Shown here: positions 34,628-42,606 of the stretch, one piece after another
How the letters are laid out: the number at the start of each line of letters is the position of its first letter
How positions within the stretch are numbered: the stretch's first letter is position 1
NCBI GenBank assembly: GCA_035308765.1
Contig: DATGGA010000032.1
Coordinates: forward strand, 1-43,992
Origin: RBG-16-66-20 sp035308765
GTDB lineage: Bacteria > Pseudomonadota > Gammaproteobacteria > Burkholderiales > SG8-39
DNA length: 43,992 bases
Reading direction: 5' to 3'
The notes under the pieces: generated by a model
Told to the model about the DNA's origin: nothing
What the model saw: the letters and a program-made list of their open reading frames with translations, nothing else
Databases searched by the model: none
Translations under genes and position numbers: made by a program

Positions 34628-37600
34628 CTAGCCGAGGTTCCACAGCCCCTCTTTGAGCGCCGGCGTCGCACCGGCGCCGTTTAAACGCGACGTCGCGTTG
34701 GGATTGGCGAGCTCCAGCGAACCGGCGCTTGCCGCGCCGCCGAGCGATCGATCGCCGGTGCCCGGCAAACCCCAACCCATCGTCCAGGAGCCGCCGTCGC
34801 CACCGAGATCGGCTTCGGAGAAGCCGGAATTGCGCGCATGCCAGCTGTGCATCGCGCTGTTCCACGCCTCCACCTCCACATCCGTCGGCGGCGGTGCGAG
34901 CGGCGCCTCTTCCCGGCTTTGACGGCGCTCCTCGAACTCGCGCACGGCGTCGGCATAGCGCTCGCCAAGATTGATACGCCCGATCTGCAGCAGCGGCTGG
35001 AAAAGACGCGGCATGTCGCCTACGTGCAGATCAAGCGAAACGCCCATCTGCGGCAACTGCGAATTCTGCCGGATGGCCGGGGCGGCGTCTGCCGCTTCGA
35101 TTCGCCGCGGCAGCGGCTGAGACGCAGATGGTCCAGGCGGCGCATCGATACCGGCTGGCGCCGCCGGATCAGCGGTATGAGTGCTAGCTTCGGAAGCCGT
35201 CCGAACAGGCACTTCTGCAGGTGGTTGCGCAGGAACTTCCGCGGGAACTTCGGCGGCAGGCGCTCCGTCTCCCGTCACCTCTACAGTCAATGTGCTGACC
35301 GCCGCGGCGCCGCTCCGATCCACCGCGACCACAAGAACGTCATGGTTCCCTGAATCCGGCGCCGCCGGCGTTCCGGTGATGGTAAGCGTCGCGGCATCGA
35401 ATTGCAGCCAGCCAGGCAATTTGTCACCGTCGGCCGCGAGCGCATAGTACGTCAGCGAATCGAAGCGGTCGGGATCCCCGGCGGCGCCTTGCGGCACGCG
35501 GAACGACATGCTGCCGCCCGGATCCACCGATACCTTGCCCAGCGAAGCCGTCATCTGCGGCGCGCGGTTTTCCGGCAGAACCGCCGCCCTGTCCTCGAGA
35601 TCCGCAGGGCCCCAGCGCGTGCCGTCCGCGAACTCGATGCGCTCGATCGCGCCCTCGGCGGTGCGGCCGCCACGCAGGCGAAGACCGCCATCGCCGATCG
35701 AAAGTATGTAGTCCTGGCCCGTCGCAAACACGCCGATATCCGACGGCGCAATGCCGCCCGCCAATTCGAGCGCATCCGTGTTCCCGGGAGCAGCGTCGGC
35801 ATCCTGGATCTCATCGAAGCCATCGCCGAAAGCGTAGCGGTAGGTGTTATCGCCTTCGCCGCCAAACAGCCAGTCATCTGCTTCGGTCCCCTCAACATCC
35901 ACCCGCTCTGGCGGCGTGCCGGGAGGCACTAGCAGAGACTTGAGGTAGCCGTCATCCCAGACCGTGCCGTCTGCGAACTCGATGCTCAGGGGCGCAGGCA
36001 CATCGGCAGGGCTGTCGACAAGAAAGAGCGTGTCTGCGCCGGAACCAATACTCAACTCGATCCCTGTGAGGGTCTCGAATTCTCCGCCATCGCCGTCGCG
36101 CGCGGAAATTTTCCGCTCGGCCGGGGCGATCGTGACCTCGCTAGGGGAAACGTCGCCGGTGACCTCGATGGCAACGCTGCCATTGCGCACCTCCAGAAGA
36201 TCCGCCCCGTACCCTCGTCCCATCCGAATACGGACCATTCGATCAGGCGGCGCACTGGCCGTGTACGTATCGTTGCCCGCACCGCCATCGAGCAGGTCGC
36301 CTCCATCGAACCCCGCCAGAAAATCGTCGCCATCGCCTCCAATCAGTATGTCGTTGCCCCCAAAAGAGAAAAGCCGGTCGTTTCCCGGCCCGCCGACAAG
36401 GATGTCGTCACCGATTCCGGAACTGACAAAGTCGTCGCCTGCTCCAGCGTCGATGTAGTCACCCAATGCATCCCATATCGCGACCACATTGTCTTGACCG
36501 TCTCCTCCATAAATCGCGTCCTTCCCGTCGCCCGAGTCAATGTAATCGTCCCCGGCGCCGGCAATGACGGTATCGTCCCCTGCACCAGCGTGGATGTAGT
36601 CGTTTCCGATGCCCCCGTACACGAGGTCGTCGCCGCCGCCGGCAAACACCGTGTCGTTCCCCGCGCCCGCATCGATCCGGTCTGCGTCGCCCACGAAGCT
36701 GGTCGCAAAATCACTGGATATCGAAATACCCCCGATCCTGACCGTCGAAGGAGCTCCGAAACCTCCACTCGCCTGAACTGAAAATCCGGGGGGAGACGAA
36801 TGCGACCAGAGCAAATCGACGATCCGGTTGACTGCGTCGTTGTTCGGATTATTGACCCCGTAAAACCCGGCGAGTATTCCGACATCGCCGCCGATCCAAT
36901 CGTCACCGGCGCCGCCGAAAATTTGATCGCTGCCAGCGCCGCCGTCAATCAGATTTACCTCGGCATCTCCAAAAATCCTGTCGTCACCATCGCCACCCGC
37001 AAGCAGATCCCCTCCATCGACGCGCGCCGCGATCGCGGAATCATCCAGGTCTGTTTCCAGGGTATCGACGCTCCCTGCGTAGAGGACATCGTCCCCTCTC
37101 CCGCCTGCGAGCAAATCCCGGCCCGTGCCCCCTTCGAGAACATCGTTCCCGCTGCCGCCGAAGCCGGCATCGTCGCCGCGTCCGAGTTCGATGCAGTCGT
37201 CCCCGCCCAGGTAGTCCTGAACGAGATCGTGGCCGCCGCCCATGACGAAGTGCGTGTTTCCCGGCGTCCCGGGAAACTCTTCGTCCAGATCATCGCGATC
37301 CGGCGACGGTGCCGCCGGATTTACGGGGTTGCCAAACTCATCCGCGCCCAGATATATGAAATCGCCCAGGAATTCCGTCTCCGTGGCGGGAATTGCGGCG
37401 GCCTGGCGCTCGAATCCGTTGGCGAGATGAATCCCCAAATCGCCGTCATGGAACCCCTCGATGCGAAGCGACCCGTTTACGACGAGGGTGCCGCCAACGG
37501 ACGGATTTCCATCGAATTCGTAACTGAACTGTCCATCGCCGCTAAGGTATCGCCCGCCCTCCTGGCCAGCGCCGCCAGTAAGCAGAGTGGCGCCTGCGAA

Positions 37601-39412
37601 AATCATTCCATCGCGGTCTACAATCGTGTCCGCGTCCAGCAATGCAGAAAAACGGTATGCGTCGTTGCCGGACCCGCCCTCGAGGCGGTCCGTCCCTTCT
37701 CCGCCGACCAGCGTGTCGTCGCCCGCGCCGCCGATCAAAGTGTCGTCGCCGGCGCCGCCCTCCAGATAGTCGTCGCCGTCGCCGCCGTCGAGATGGTCTC
37801 CGCCTGCCCCGCCAAACAGGCGATCGCCACCCGACAGCCCGGCAATACTCTCGCCGTCGTCCGGGGATTCCGAACCGAAAATCACAGTGCGGTTGTACGC
37901 AACGCCACCTAGGAACTGCTGCAGCCTGCCGCGATCGGAGAGTGCCGATATCTGGATCGCGGCGCTGCCCTGAATGCCATCGAGCTTCGAATACAGGAGC
38001 CCGGAATCCATGTCTCGAAAGAGAATATCGTCCGGCGTGCCGCTCAGCCCGAAGTGCCGATCCACCAGATTCCCGTCCAGTTCCGCCGCCAGCCATTCTG
38101 CGCGGCTCGCCATCCAGGCCCCGGAAAAGGAATCCGCGAACCCGGCGTAGTCCGCGCTCTTCACCGTAAACGCGTTCAGCTCATGCAGCGCATAGCGGAC
38201 CGAAACATCCGACGCCGCCATCGAAGCCAGCTCGGCCGCCGACTTTCCGGCCAGAGATGCGATCCTGTAGTCGAGCCCGGCTTCACGGCCGTCGAGCATC
38301 TGATACAGGTTCTGGTAATAGTTATCGCGGGCGGTGAGATCCGAGGCCTCTCGCGCGATCAGCGTCGGCAATTCACCATCCCCCAGCGCGCTGCGCAGCG
38401 CATCGAGCGTGACCTCCAGGCTGTCCTCGGGATACGGCGAGGCTGCGGCCAGGATCCGGCCAATCTCCGCTTCGCCGGTCGTCAAACGGGGCGAAAGAAC
38501 GGAAAACGCGTCATAAAGCGCAAGAGAGTCCGCAAGAGGAATGATCGAATGCTCGTGCAGCCGACTGCCGGGTTCCGTGAAAATTCCGATGTTCTCGCCC
38601 GGCTTGGACCAGATTCTGGAAACCAGTTCGTTTCCCATCGCCGCCGACAGATTCGTCACCCGCGACGGCTGTATCGGAGGAATACCCAGCCACCGCAATG
38701 CCAGCTCACCCTGCGGTCCGATCCCGGGTGCGTTGTAGGTAAAGACCTGATCTGCAACATCCGGGAAGAAGCGCCCGAAAAGCAGCGCAAGGTGCCCGCC
38801 AAGGCTGTGGCCGGTCACGATCAGGGGCGCTCCTTGCGGAATCACGCTCAGCCCGGAACCCGTCAGGGAGGGCAGGCCCTTGTCCAAAGCGAGTTCGCTT
38901 CGGAGAGCGGCGGTTCTCGCAGCGCTGAATACAAGACTGGCTGGATTGACAAAAACGCCGACCCGCATCGACTGCAGGACGGAAATTTCCGAATCGGAAT
39001 ACGTTACCGATTGCCCCGCCGGGGTCGTCAGTTTCCGGTAATAGCGGTAGAGCGATACAAATTGATCGCCGGCAAACCCCTGGAGTCCGATACGCTGGAT
39101 ATCTTCGCCGACGTCGGCCAAGTCCTCCGTCCCGCGGATACTGAGGACGTATCGGTTGGTTGATCGATCAAAGAAAACGCTGGCGGAGAATCCCGTGGGG
39201 TCGTTGGGTTGGTGATTCCGCAATTCCAAACCCAAGGGTGTTGACGATTGCGAATCAACGCCTAACAACCTCTCCGCCTGCGTCGACGTGAAATCGCCTT
39301 TCCCCGCCTCCGTCAATGCTTCCTCTGGCGTCTTAGGGATGCCGAAGAATGCATACGCCCCCTGCGCAGCCAATGCCCAACGCGCTAAATTGCTTGCAGA
39401 TGCTGGCATCAT
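34628..39412 (-). CDS. RTX calcium-binding protein with N-terminal lipase-like alpha/beta hydrolase
   Basis: A 1594-residue, probably type I-secreted protein with no Sec signal. Residues about 80-300 form a lipase-3-like hydrolase: SIRGTED, the nucleophile elbow TGHSLGGH (Ser203) and a candidate catalytic His in LHEHSI (286/288). Glycine/aspartate nonapeptide repeats (GGAGDDTLIGG type) fill about 525-590, 740-870 and 950-1110. Further on are GDNTYRYAFGDGFDEIQDAD, a cadherin-like/putative-Ig module (WLQFDAATLTITGTPAAPDS, near 1380) and a Pro/Ala-rich linker with a conserved-looking tail. A lipase or esterase activity needing calcium is inferred. No T1SS genes lie in the window. A lower-GC gene sits 8 bp upstream. 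Confidence 0.88.
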   Translation of the reverse strand: MMPASASNLARWALAAQGAYAFFGIPKTPEEALTEAGKGDFTSTQAERLLGVDSQSSTPLGLELRNHQPNDPTGFSASVFFDRSTNRYVLSIRGTEDLADVGEDIQRIGLQGFAGDQFVSLYRYYRKLTTPAGQSVTYSDSEISVLQSMRVGVFVNPASLVFSAARTAALRSELALDKGLPSLTGSGLSVIPQGAPLIVTGHSLGGHLALLFGRFFPDVADQVFTYNAPGIGPQGELALRWLGIPPIQPSRVTNLSAAMGNELVSRIWSKPGENIGIFTEPGSRLHEHSIIPLADSLALYDAFSVLSPRLTTGEAEIGRILAAASPYPEDSLEVTLDALRSALGDGELPTLIAREASDLTARDNYYQNLYQMLDGREAGLDYRIASLAGKSAAELASMAASDVSVRYALHELNAFTVKSADYAGFADSFSGAWMASRAEWLAAELDGNLVDRHFGLSGTPDDILFRDMDSGLLYSKLDGIQGSAAIQISALSDRGRLQQFLGGVAYNRTVIFGSESPDDGESIAGLSGGDRLFGGAGGDHLDGGDGDDYLEGGAGDDTLIGGAGDDTLVGGEGTDRLEGGSGNDAYRFSALLDADTIVDRDGMIFAGATLLTGGAGQEGGRYLSGDGQFSYEFDGNPSVGGTLVVNGSLRIEGFHDGDLGIHLANGFERQAAAIPATETEFLGDFIYLGADEFGNPVNPAAPSPDRDDLDEEFPGTPGNTHFVMGGGHDLVQDYLGGDDCIELGRGDDAGFGGSGNDVLEGGTGRDLLAGGRGDDVLYAGSVDTLETDLDDSAIAARVDGGDLLAGGDGDDRIFGDAEVNLIDGGAGSDQIFGGAGDDWIGGDVGILAGFYGVNNPNNDAVNRIVDLLWSHSSPPGFSVQASGGFGAPSTVRIGGISISSDFATSFVGDADRIDAGAGNDTVFAGGGDDLVYGGIGNDYIHAGAGDDTVIAGAGDDYIDSGDGKDAIYGGDGQDNVVAIWDALGDYIDAGAGDDFVSSGIGDDILVGGPGNDRLFSFGGNDILIGGDGDDFLAGFDGGDLLDGGAGNDTYTASAPPDRMVRIRMGRGYGADLLEVRNGSVAIEVTGDVSPSEVTIAPAERKISARDGDGGEFETLTGIELSIGSGADTLFLVDSPADVPAPLSIEFADGTVWDDGYLKSLLVPPGTPPERVDVEGTEADDWLFGGEGDNTYRYAFGDGFDEIQDADAAPGNTDALELAGGIAPSDIGVFATGQDYILSIGDGGLRLRGGRTAEGAIERIEFADGTRWGPADLEDRAAVLPENRAPQMTASLGKVSVDPGGSMSFRVPQGAAGDPDRFDSLTYYALAADGDKLPGWLQFDAATLTITGTPAAPDSGNHDVLVVAVDRSGAAAVSTLTVEVTGDGAPAAEVPAEVPAQPPAEVPVRTASEASTHTADPAAPAGIDAPPGPSASQPLPRRIEAADAAPAIRQNSQLPQMGVSLDLHVGDMPRLFQPLLQIGRINLGERYADAVREFEERRQSREEAPLAPPPTDVEVEAWNSAMHSWHARNSGFSEADLGGDGGSWTMGWGLPGTGDRSLGGAASAGSLELANPNATSRLNGAGATPALKEGLWNLG

Positions 39413-39420
39413 CTATCTCC

Positions 39421-40026
39421 CTAGACCGCTCCTCGACGAAGTGCTTGGATCAATTGATTCGTATCAGATGAACACGTACCCCCATTTCCCAAAATCGGTC
39501 GCGCCTTTTCCTGCCACCACATACCTGCCCAGTTAAATCTGCTCTGGCGAGCAACAACTCTATTGTTGTCCGTTCGTTTAATTAGTACATCGTGACGCCA
39601 TAGACGCCACGGAAGACGGTTGTTGTTTACAAACGTCAGACAGTAGGTACTACGAATTTTCTGTTGCACAGATTTAGCAGTGTGCCCATCAGGTGCCGCT
39701 GTATATCTCTTTACTTCCCCCGTCCTTCCTCTCGTCTCGACGCTTGTAAAACCAAATCCAAGAAGGTCTTTGTGCAACGTTACATATGGATAGTCGGCGC
39801 AAACCTCTTCCTGCGCAGGGATTCTTTCGAATATTTCTGGTCGCGTATTCTCACGGCAAAGGACTTGAAATTTGTAGTAGCCATATGGAAATTCCCAGAA
39901 TGGAACGCCTACAGCAACAGTGCAAAACGCAATTCGACCAAGCCAACTAGGAATGAAGCGCGCAATCGCGGCAGCGATCAGCGCCCAAACTATTACGACT
40001 AGAAATAATTGTTCGGTATCGTTCAT
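39421..40026 (-). CDS. hypothetical membrane-anchored protein upstream of RTX gene
   Basis: I do not recognise a family. The 201-residue product has two N-terminal hydrophobic helices (LFLVVIVWALIAAAIARFI; RIAFCTVAVGVPFWEF) and then a soluble domain of about 150 residues with several cysteines. Codons are more AT-rich than neighbouring core genes. It ends 8 bp before the RTX start on the same strand, so the two are likely co-transcribed. It might be an accessory, chaperone or immunity factor for the lipase-like protein; this is speculation from position alone. Confidence 0.65.
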   Translation of the reverse strand: MNDTEQLFLVVIVWALIAAAIARFIPSWLGRIAFCTVAVGVPFWEFPYGYYKFQVLCRENTRPEIFERIPAQEEVCADYPYVTLHKDLLGFGFTSVETRGRTGEVKRYTAAPDGHTAKSVQQKIRSTYCLTFVNNNRLPWRLWRHDVLIKRTDNNRVVARQSRFNWAGMWWQEKARPILGNGGTCSSDTNQLIQALRRGAV

Positions 40027-40376
40027 CGCTCTTTGAGAGCGTACTACCCGCTAAGAAAGCGCTCAACCGACGAAATATTGCGGCCCGTATCTTTTTGTCC
40101 TGCCTCGTAGGGAGATTTGGTGAGTATTTATTCGAAGGTCAAATAGTTGCGCGCCAATATTCAGACGTATTGCGTGGATCACTCCTACGACAGGAAATCA
40201 GCAATTCGATTATCAAATTGTCCTGAAGTCGGGCCGTAGCTCTGATTTTCGAGTTCCGCAGCAACGAAAACACCGAGGATCACAGAACGGAATACTCACG
40301 GACGTGAGTCAACCGCCACGCCAAGCAGGCGTTGTCTGGCGATGGCTAGGGAGTTTTCCTTTTATACGAAATCTGA
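40027..40376. other. gene-free, AT-richer stretch between the RTX unit and the HigB/A pair
   Basis: About 350 bases without a credible gene on either strand. The base composition is clearly more AT-rich than the core genes. It contains a perfect inverted repeat, ACTCACG-GA-CGTGAGT (40294-40309), and is likely to carry the promoters for the divergent minus- and plus-strand units. Nothing resembling an RNA gene or transposon end was recognised. Confidence 0.6.
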
Positions 40377-40382
40377 GATAAT

Positions 40383-40402
40383 CAGGCGAAGCCTGTCGCC
40401 TG
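40383..40402. repeat. inverted repeat at the HigB toxin N-terminus
   Basis: CAGGCGA (40383-40389) and TCGCCTG (40396-40402) are perfect 7-base arms around a 6-base spacer. The site lies exactly where the toxin start codon is expected and could be an antitoxin operator or a translational block. Confidence 0.4.
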
Positions 40403-40424
40403 GATTGACGATAGTCTCGAGAGG

Positions 40425-40715
40425 TTGCGGGAATTCCCGCCTGACGCGAGGAATGAAAGCGGTTATCAGCTCGAACGGGTTCAGCGCGGCAGCGAACCGA
40501 AAAACTGGAAACCAATGCCGTCAATCGGATTGGGAGTAAACGAGATCCGAGTGCGTATCGGAGGGGCATTCAGGGTGATCTACGTGGCGAAGTTTGTGGA
40601 GGCAATATATGTGCTTCACGTGTTTCAGAAGAGATCGAGGAAGACAGACAAAAGTGATATCGAACTTTCGCGGCGACGCTATAGAGCAATGCTTGCGAGA
40701 AGGATGCAGACATGA
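40425..40715 (+). CDS. HigB/Gp49-family toxin, start codon unclear
   Basis: Similar to phage-derived Gp49/HigB toxins, ribosome-dependent mRNA nucleases of the RelE fold. Diagnostic segments are GYQLERVQRG, WKPMPSIGLGVNEIRVRI, FRVIYVAKF and YVLHVFQKRSRKT. The frame is open from 40377 and encodes a family-like N-terminus (KPVAWIDDSLERLREFP) before the first usual start, TTG at 40425. The expected ATG before KPV reads GCG. So the toxin may use TTG 40425 (shortened), a rare start such as ATT 40404, or be inactive. It overlaps the antitoxin by ATGA. Confidence 0.72.
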   Translation: MREFPPDARNESGYQLERVQRGSEPKNWKPMPSIGLGVNEIRVRIGGAFRVIYVAKFVEAIYVLHVFQKRSRKTDKSDIELSRRRYRAMLARRMQT

Positions 40716-41008
40716 GTGAAAAAATCAGAATTACACGCGGCAGCGGCAACATTTTCGTCGACCTCGGCTTCGACAGGCTCGAAGCGGAGAATTTGAGGCT
40801 ACGCTCCGAGCTGATGTTTCGTATCGAACAGTTCTACCGCAAGAGCGGCATGACGCAGGCGACCGCCGCCAAGACACTCGGCCTGACTCAACCGAGACTC
40901 AATTCACTTCTGAAGGGGCGACTCAGCCTCTTCAGTCTGGACGCGCTGGTCAATGTTGCCAAACGGGCGGGACTGAGCGTGCGACTGGTGATCAAGAAAG
41001 CTGCCTGA
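40712..41008 (+). CDS. HigA-like XRE antitoxin
   Basis: A 98-residue helix-turn-helix protein: DRLEAENLRLRSELMFRIEQ, then the HTH SGMTQATAAKTLGLTQPRLN with recognition helix SLLKGRLSLFSLDALVNVAK. This form pairs with Gp49-type toxins and represses its own operon. The ATG overlaps the toxin stop. The DUF1330 gene follows after 31 bp with its own strong ribosome-binding site. Confidence 0.85.
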   Translation: MSEKIRITRGSGNIFVDLGFDRLEAENLRLRSELMFRIEQFYRKSGMTQATAAKTLGLTQPRLNSLLKGRLSLFSLDALVNVAKRAGLSVRLVIKKAA

Positions 41009-41039
41009 CACAGTCTTTAATTTCCCCGAGGAGAAAATC

Positions 41040-41336
41040 ATGGCAAAGGCATATTGGGTAACCACCTACCGTTCGATCACCAAACCCGACGCGCTCGCGG
41101 CGTACGCGAAGCTGGCGGCGCCTGCGATGATGGCTGCCGGCGGCAAGTTCCTGGTGCGCGGCAGTCCGGTGAAGACTTACGAGGCGGGGCTGAACCAGCG
41201 CACGGTGGTGGTCGAGTTCCCGAGCCTGGAAAAGGCGCTCGCGGCGCACGAGAGCGCGGGCTACCGGGCGGCGCTCAAGGCGCTGGGCACGGGCGCCGTG
41301 GAACGGGATATGCGCGTGGTCGAGGGCACGGAGTAA
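41040..41336 (+). CDS. DUF1330 protein
   Basis: A 98-residue ferredoxin-like alpha/beta-barrel-type protein (MAKAYWVTTYRSITKPDALA; GGKFLVRGSPVKTYEAG; TVVVEFPSLEKALAAHES). The family is common and of unknown function. The start is well supported by GAGGAG 8 bases upstream. Codon use returns to the GC-rich core style here, marking the right edge of the accessory region. Confidence 0.9.
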   Translation: MAKAYWVTTYRSITKPDALAAYAKLAAPAMMAAGGKFLVRGSPVKTYEAGLNQRTVVVEFPSLEKALAAHESAGYRAALKALGTGAVERDMRVVEGTE

Positions 41337-41356
41337 GTGCAGCCGGCCAGCCGGCG

Positions 41357-41839
41357 ATGACCGAATCCGGCGCCACCTTTTCCCCCTGCCGCCGCTGGCG
41401 CTACCTGCTCTGGCGCCGATGGAATGAATCCAGGCCGGTGGCGAATTTTCTGATGCTCAACCCGAGCACGGCGGACGAGGTGAAGCTCGATCCGACCTGC
41501 GCGCGCGCGCGGGGTTACGCGGAACGCTGGGGCTACGGCGCACTCATCGTCACGAATATTTTTGCGTTCAGAAATACAAACCCCAGCCGGATGAAGGCGG
41601 TGAAGGATCCCGTGGGGCCTGGGAACGATGCGGCGATCGTGCGTGCGGCGCGGGATTCAGCGCTCGTGGTGTGCGCGTGGGGCAACCATGGCGCGCACAT
41701 GGAACGCTCGGCCGCGGTGAGGAAATTGCTGGGGTCCGAGAAAATCAAGCTGCACACGCTGCGCGTGAACACGGGCGGCGAGCCGGCGCATCCGCTCTAC
41801 CTGCCCGGAAAACTGAAACCTATTTCTTGGGCGGCTTGA
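41357..41839 (+). CDS. DUF1643 protein
   Basis: A 160-residue protein with the DUF1643 hallmarks RYLLWRRW, FLMLNPSTADE, DPTCARARGYAERWGYG and VVCAWGNHGA. The family has no assigned activity. The ATG at 41357 places the conserved core at the usual distance; an upstream extension would overlap DUF1330. Its 3' end overlaps the next, convergent gene by 20 bp. Confidence 0.85.
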   Translation: MTESGATFSPCRRWRYLLWRRWNESRPVANFLMLNPSTADEVKLDPTCARARGYAERWGYGALIVTNIFAFRNTNPSRMKAVKDPVGPGNDAAIVRAARDSALVVCAWGNHGAHMERSAAVRKLLGSEKIKLHTLRVNTGGEPAHPLYLPGKLKPISWAA

Positions 41840-42101
41840 TGACGGTGCGCTCGATGTCGGGCTGCTTCTGCGGCGGCATGACGCTGTCGAGAAAGGGCCG
41901 CTTCTTGTTGCGGATGAAGCGCGCGATGCCCTCCAGCAGGAACGCGACCAGGGTCAGCGCCACCACCACGGCCACGGCGATGCCCCGCGGCGTTTCCGGC
42001 GCGCCGAGGACGACCGGCAGGATGATCAGCAGCGCCAGCGCGACGCCCGCCTGGATGATCGCCACCCTCGTGCTGCGCTCTTTTCCGCCGGGCTTGAGCA
42101 T
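41820..42101 (-). CDS. small two-helix membrane protein
   Basis: A 93-residue protein with two hydrophobic helices (VAIIQAGVALALLIILPVVLG and IAVAVVVALTLVAFLLEGIA) and a basic, proline-rich tail. I do not recognise a family. It lies 15 bp after the FKBP gene on the same strand and probably shares its transcript. It overlaps the convergent DUF1643 gene. Confidence 0.65.
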   Translation of the reverse strand: MLKPGGKERSTRVAIIQAGVALALLIILPVVLGAPETPRGIAVAVVVALTLVAFLLEGIARFIRNKKRPFLDSVMPPQKQPDIERTVIKPPKK

Positions 42102-42116
42102 GGTCAGGCGACCCGA

Positions 42117-42473
42117 TCAGCCAACTTTCAAGAGCTCTACCTCGAACCACAGCGTCGCATTCGGCGGGATCACGCCGCCGGCGCCGCTGGCGCCGTAGCC
42201 GAGCCTGGCGGGGATGGTGAGCTTGCGCGAACCGCCGACTTTCATGCCCTGCACGCCCTCGTCCCAGCCCTTGATGACGTGGCCGGCGCCCAGCGGAAAC
42301 ACGAACGGGTCGTTGCGGTCCTTGCTGGAATCGAATTTCTTGCCCTTGATAACACCGTCGGTGAGCCAACCCGTGTAGTGCACGGTGACGCTCCTACCCG
42401 CGACAGCGGCGTCCCCGCTGCCGACGACCATGTCGTCGATGATGAGACCGCTGGCGGTGGTGGTGGCTGGCAT
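42117..42473 (-). CDS. FKBP-type peptidyl-prolyl cis-trans isomerase
   Basis: A 118-residue single-domain FKBP catalysing proline isomerisation. There is no signal peptide, so it is cytosolic. Core residues are in VTVHYTGWLTDG, KKFDSSKDRNDPFVFPLG, VIKGWDEGVQGMKVGGSRK, ARLGYGASG and IPPNATLWFEVELLKV. It is divergent from lon, the two sharing a 133-bp promoter region, which groups two protein-quality-control genes. Confidence 0.94.
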   Translation of the reverse strand: MPATTTASGLIIDDMVVGSGDAAVAGRSVTVHYTGWLTDGVIKGKKFDSSKDRNDPFVFPLGAGHVIKGWDEGVQGMKVGGSRKLTIPARLGYGASGAGGVIPPNATLWFEVELLKVG

Positions 42474-42525
42474 GGCTTCCGGCTCCTGGATGTGAAAACC
42501 CTGCAGATTCTAGGCCATACGCGCG

Positions 42526-42551
42526 CTTGTTTCCCGGCGATCCGCCCATAC
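42526..42551 (+). promoter_or_regulatory. possible heat-shock (sigma-32-like) promoter for lon
   Basis: CTTGTTT (42526-42532) and GCCCATAC (42544-42551) are separated by 11 bases, resembling the sigma-32 consensus CTTGAAA and CCCCATNT. lon is a classic heat-shock gene. The match is imperfect and could be chance. Confidence 0.4.
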
Positions 42552-42606
42552 CTATGGATGGACGAGTACAACCCGCTCATATCCATACTTGGAACCGGGA
42601 GATTCG

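Noticed and set aside
36300..37810. Dense near-repeats suggestive of a CRISPR or satellite array
   Set aside because: They are the codons of Gly/Asp RTX nonapeptides in the minus-strand RTX gene; spacing follows the protein repeat and there are no unique spacers.
36800..37912. A 370-codon plus-strand frame inside the RTX gene
   Set aside because: Its regular Ala/Val/Ile-rich repeats are the antisense of the calcium-binding repeats.
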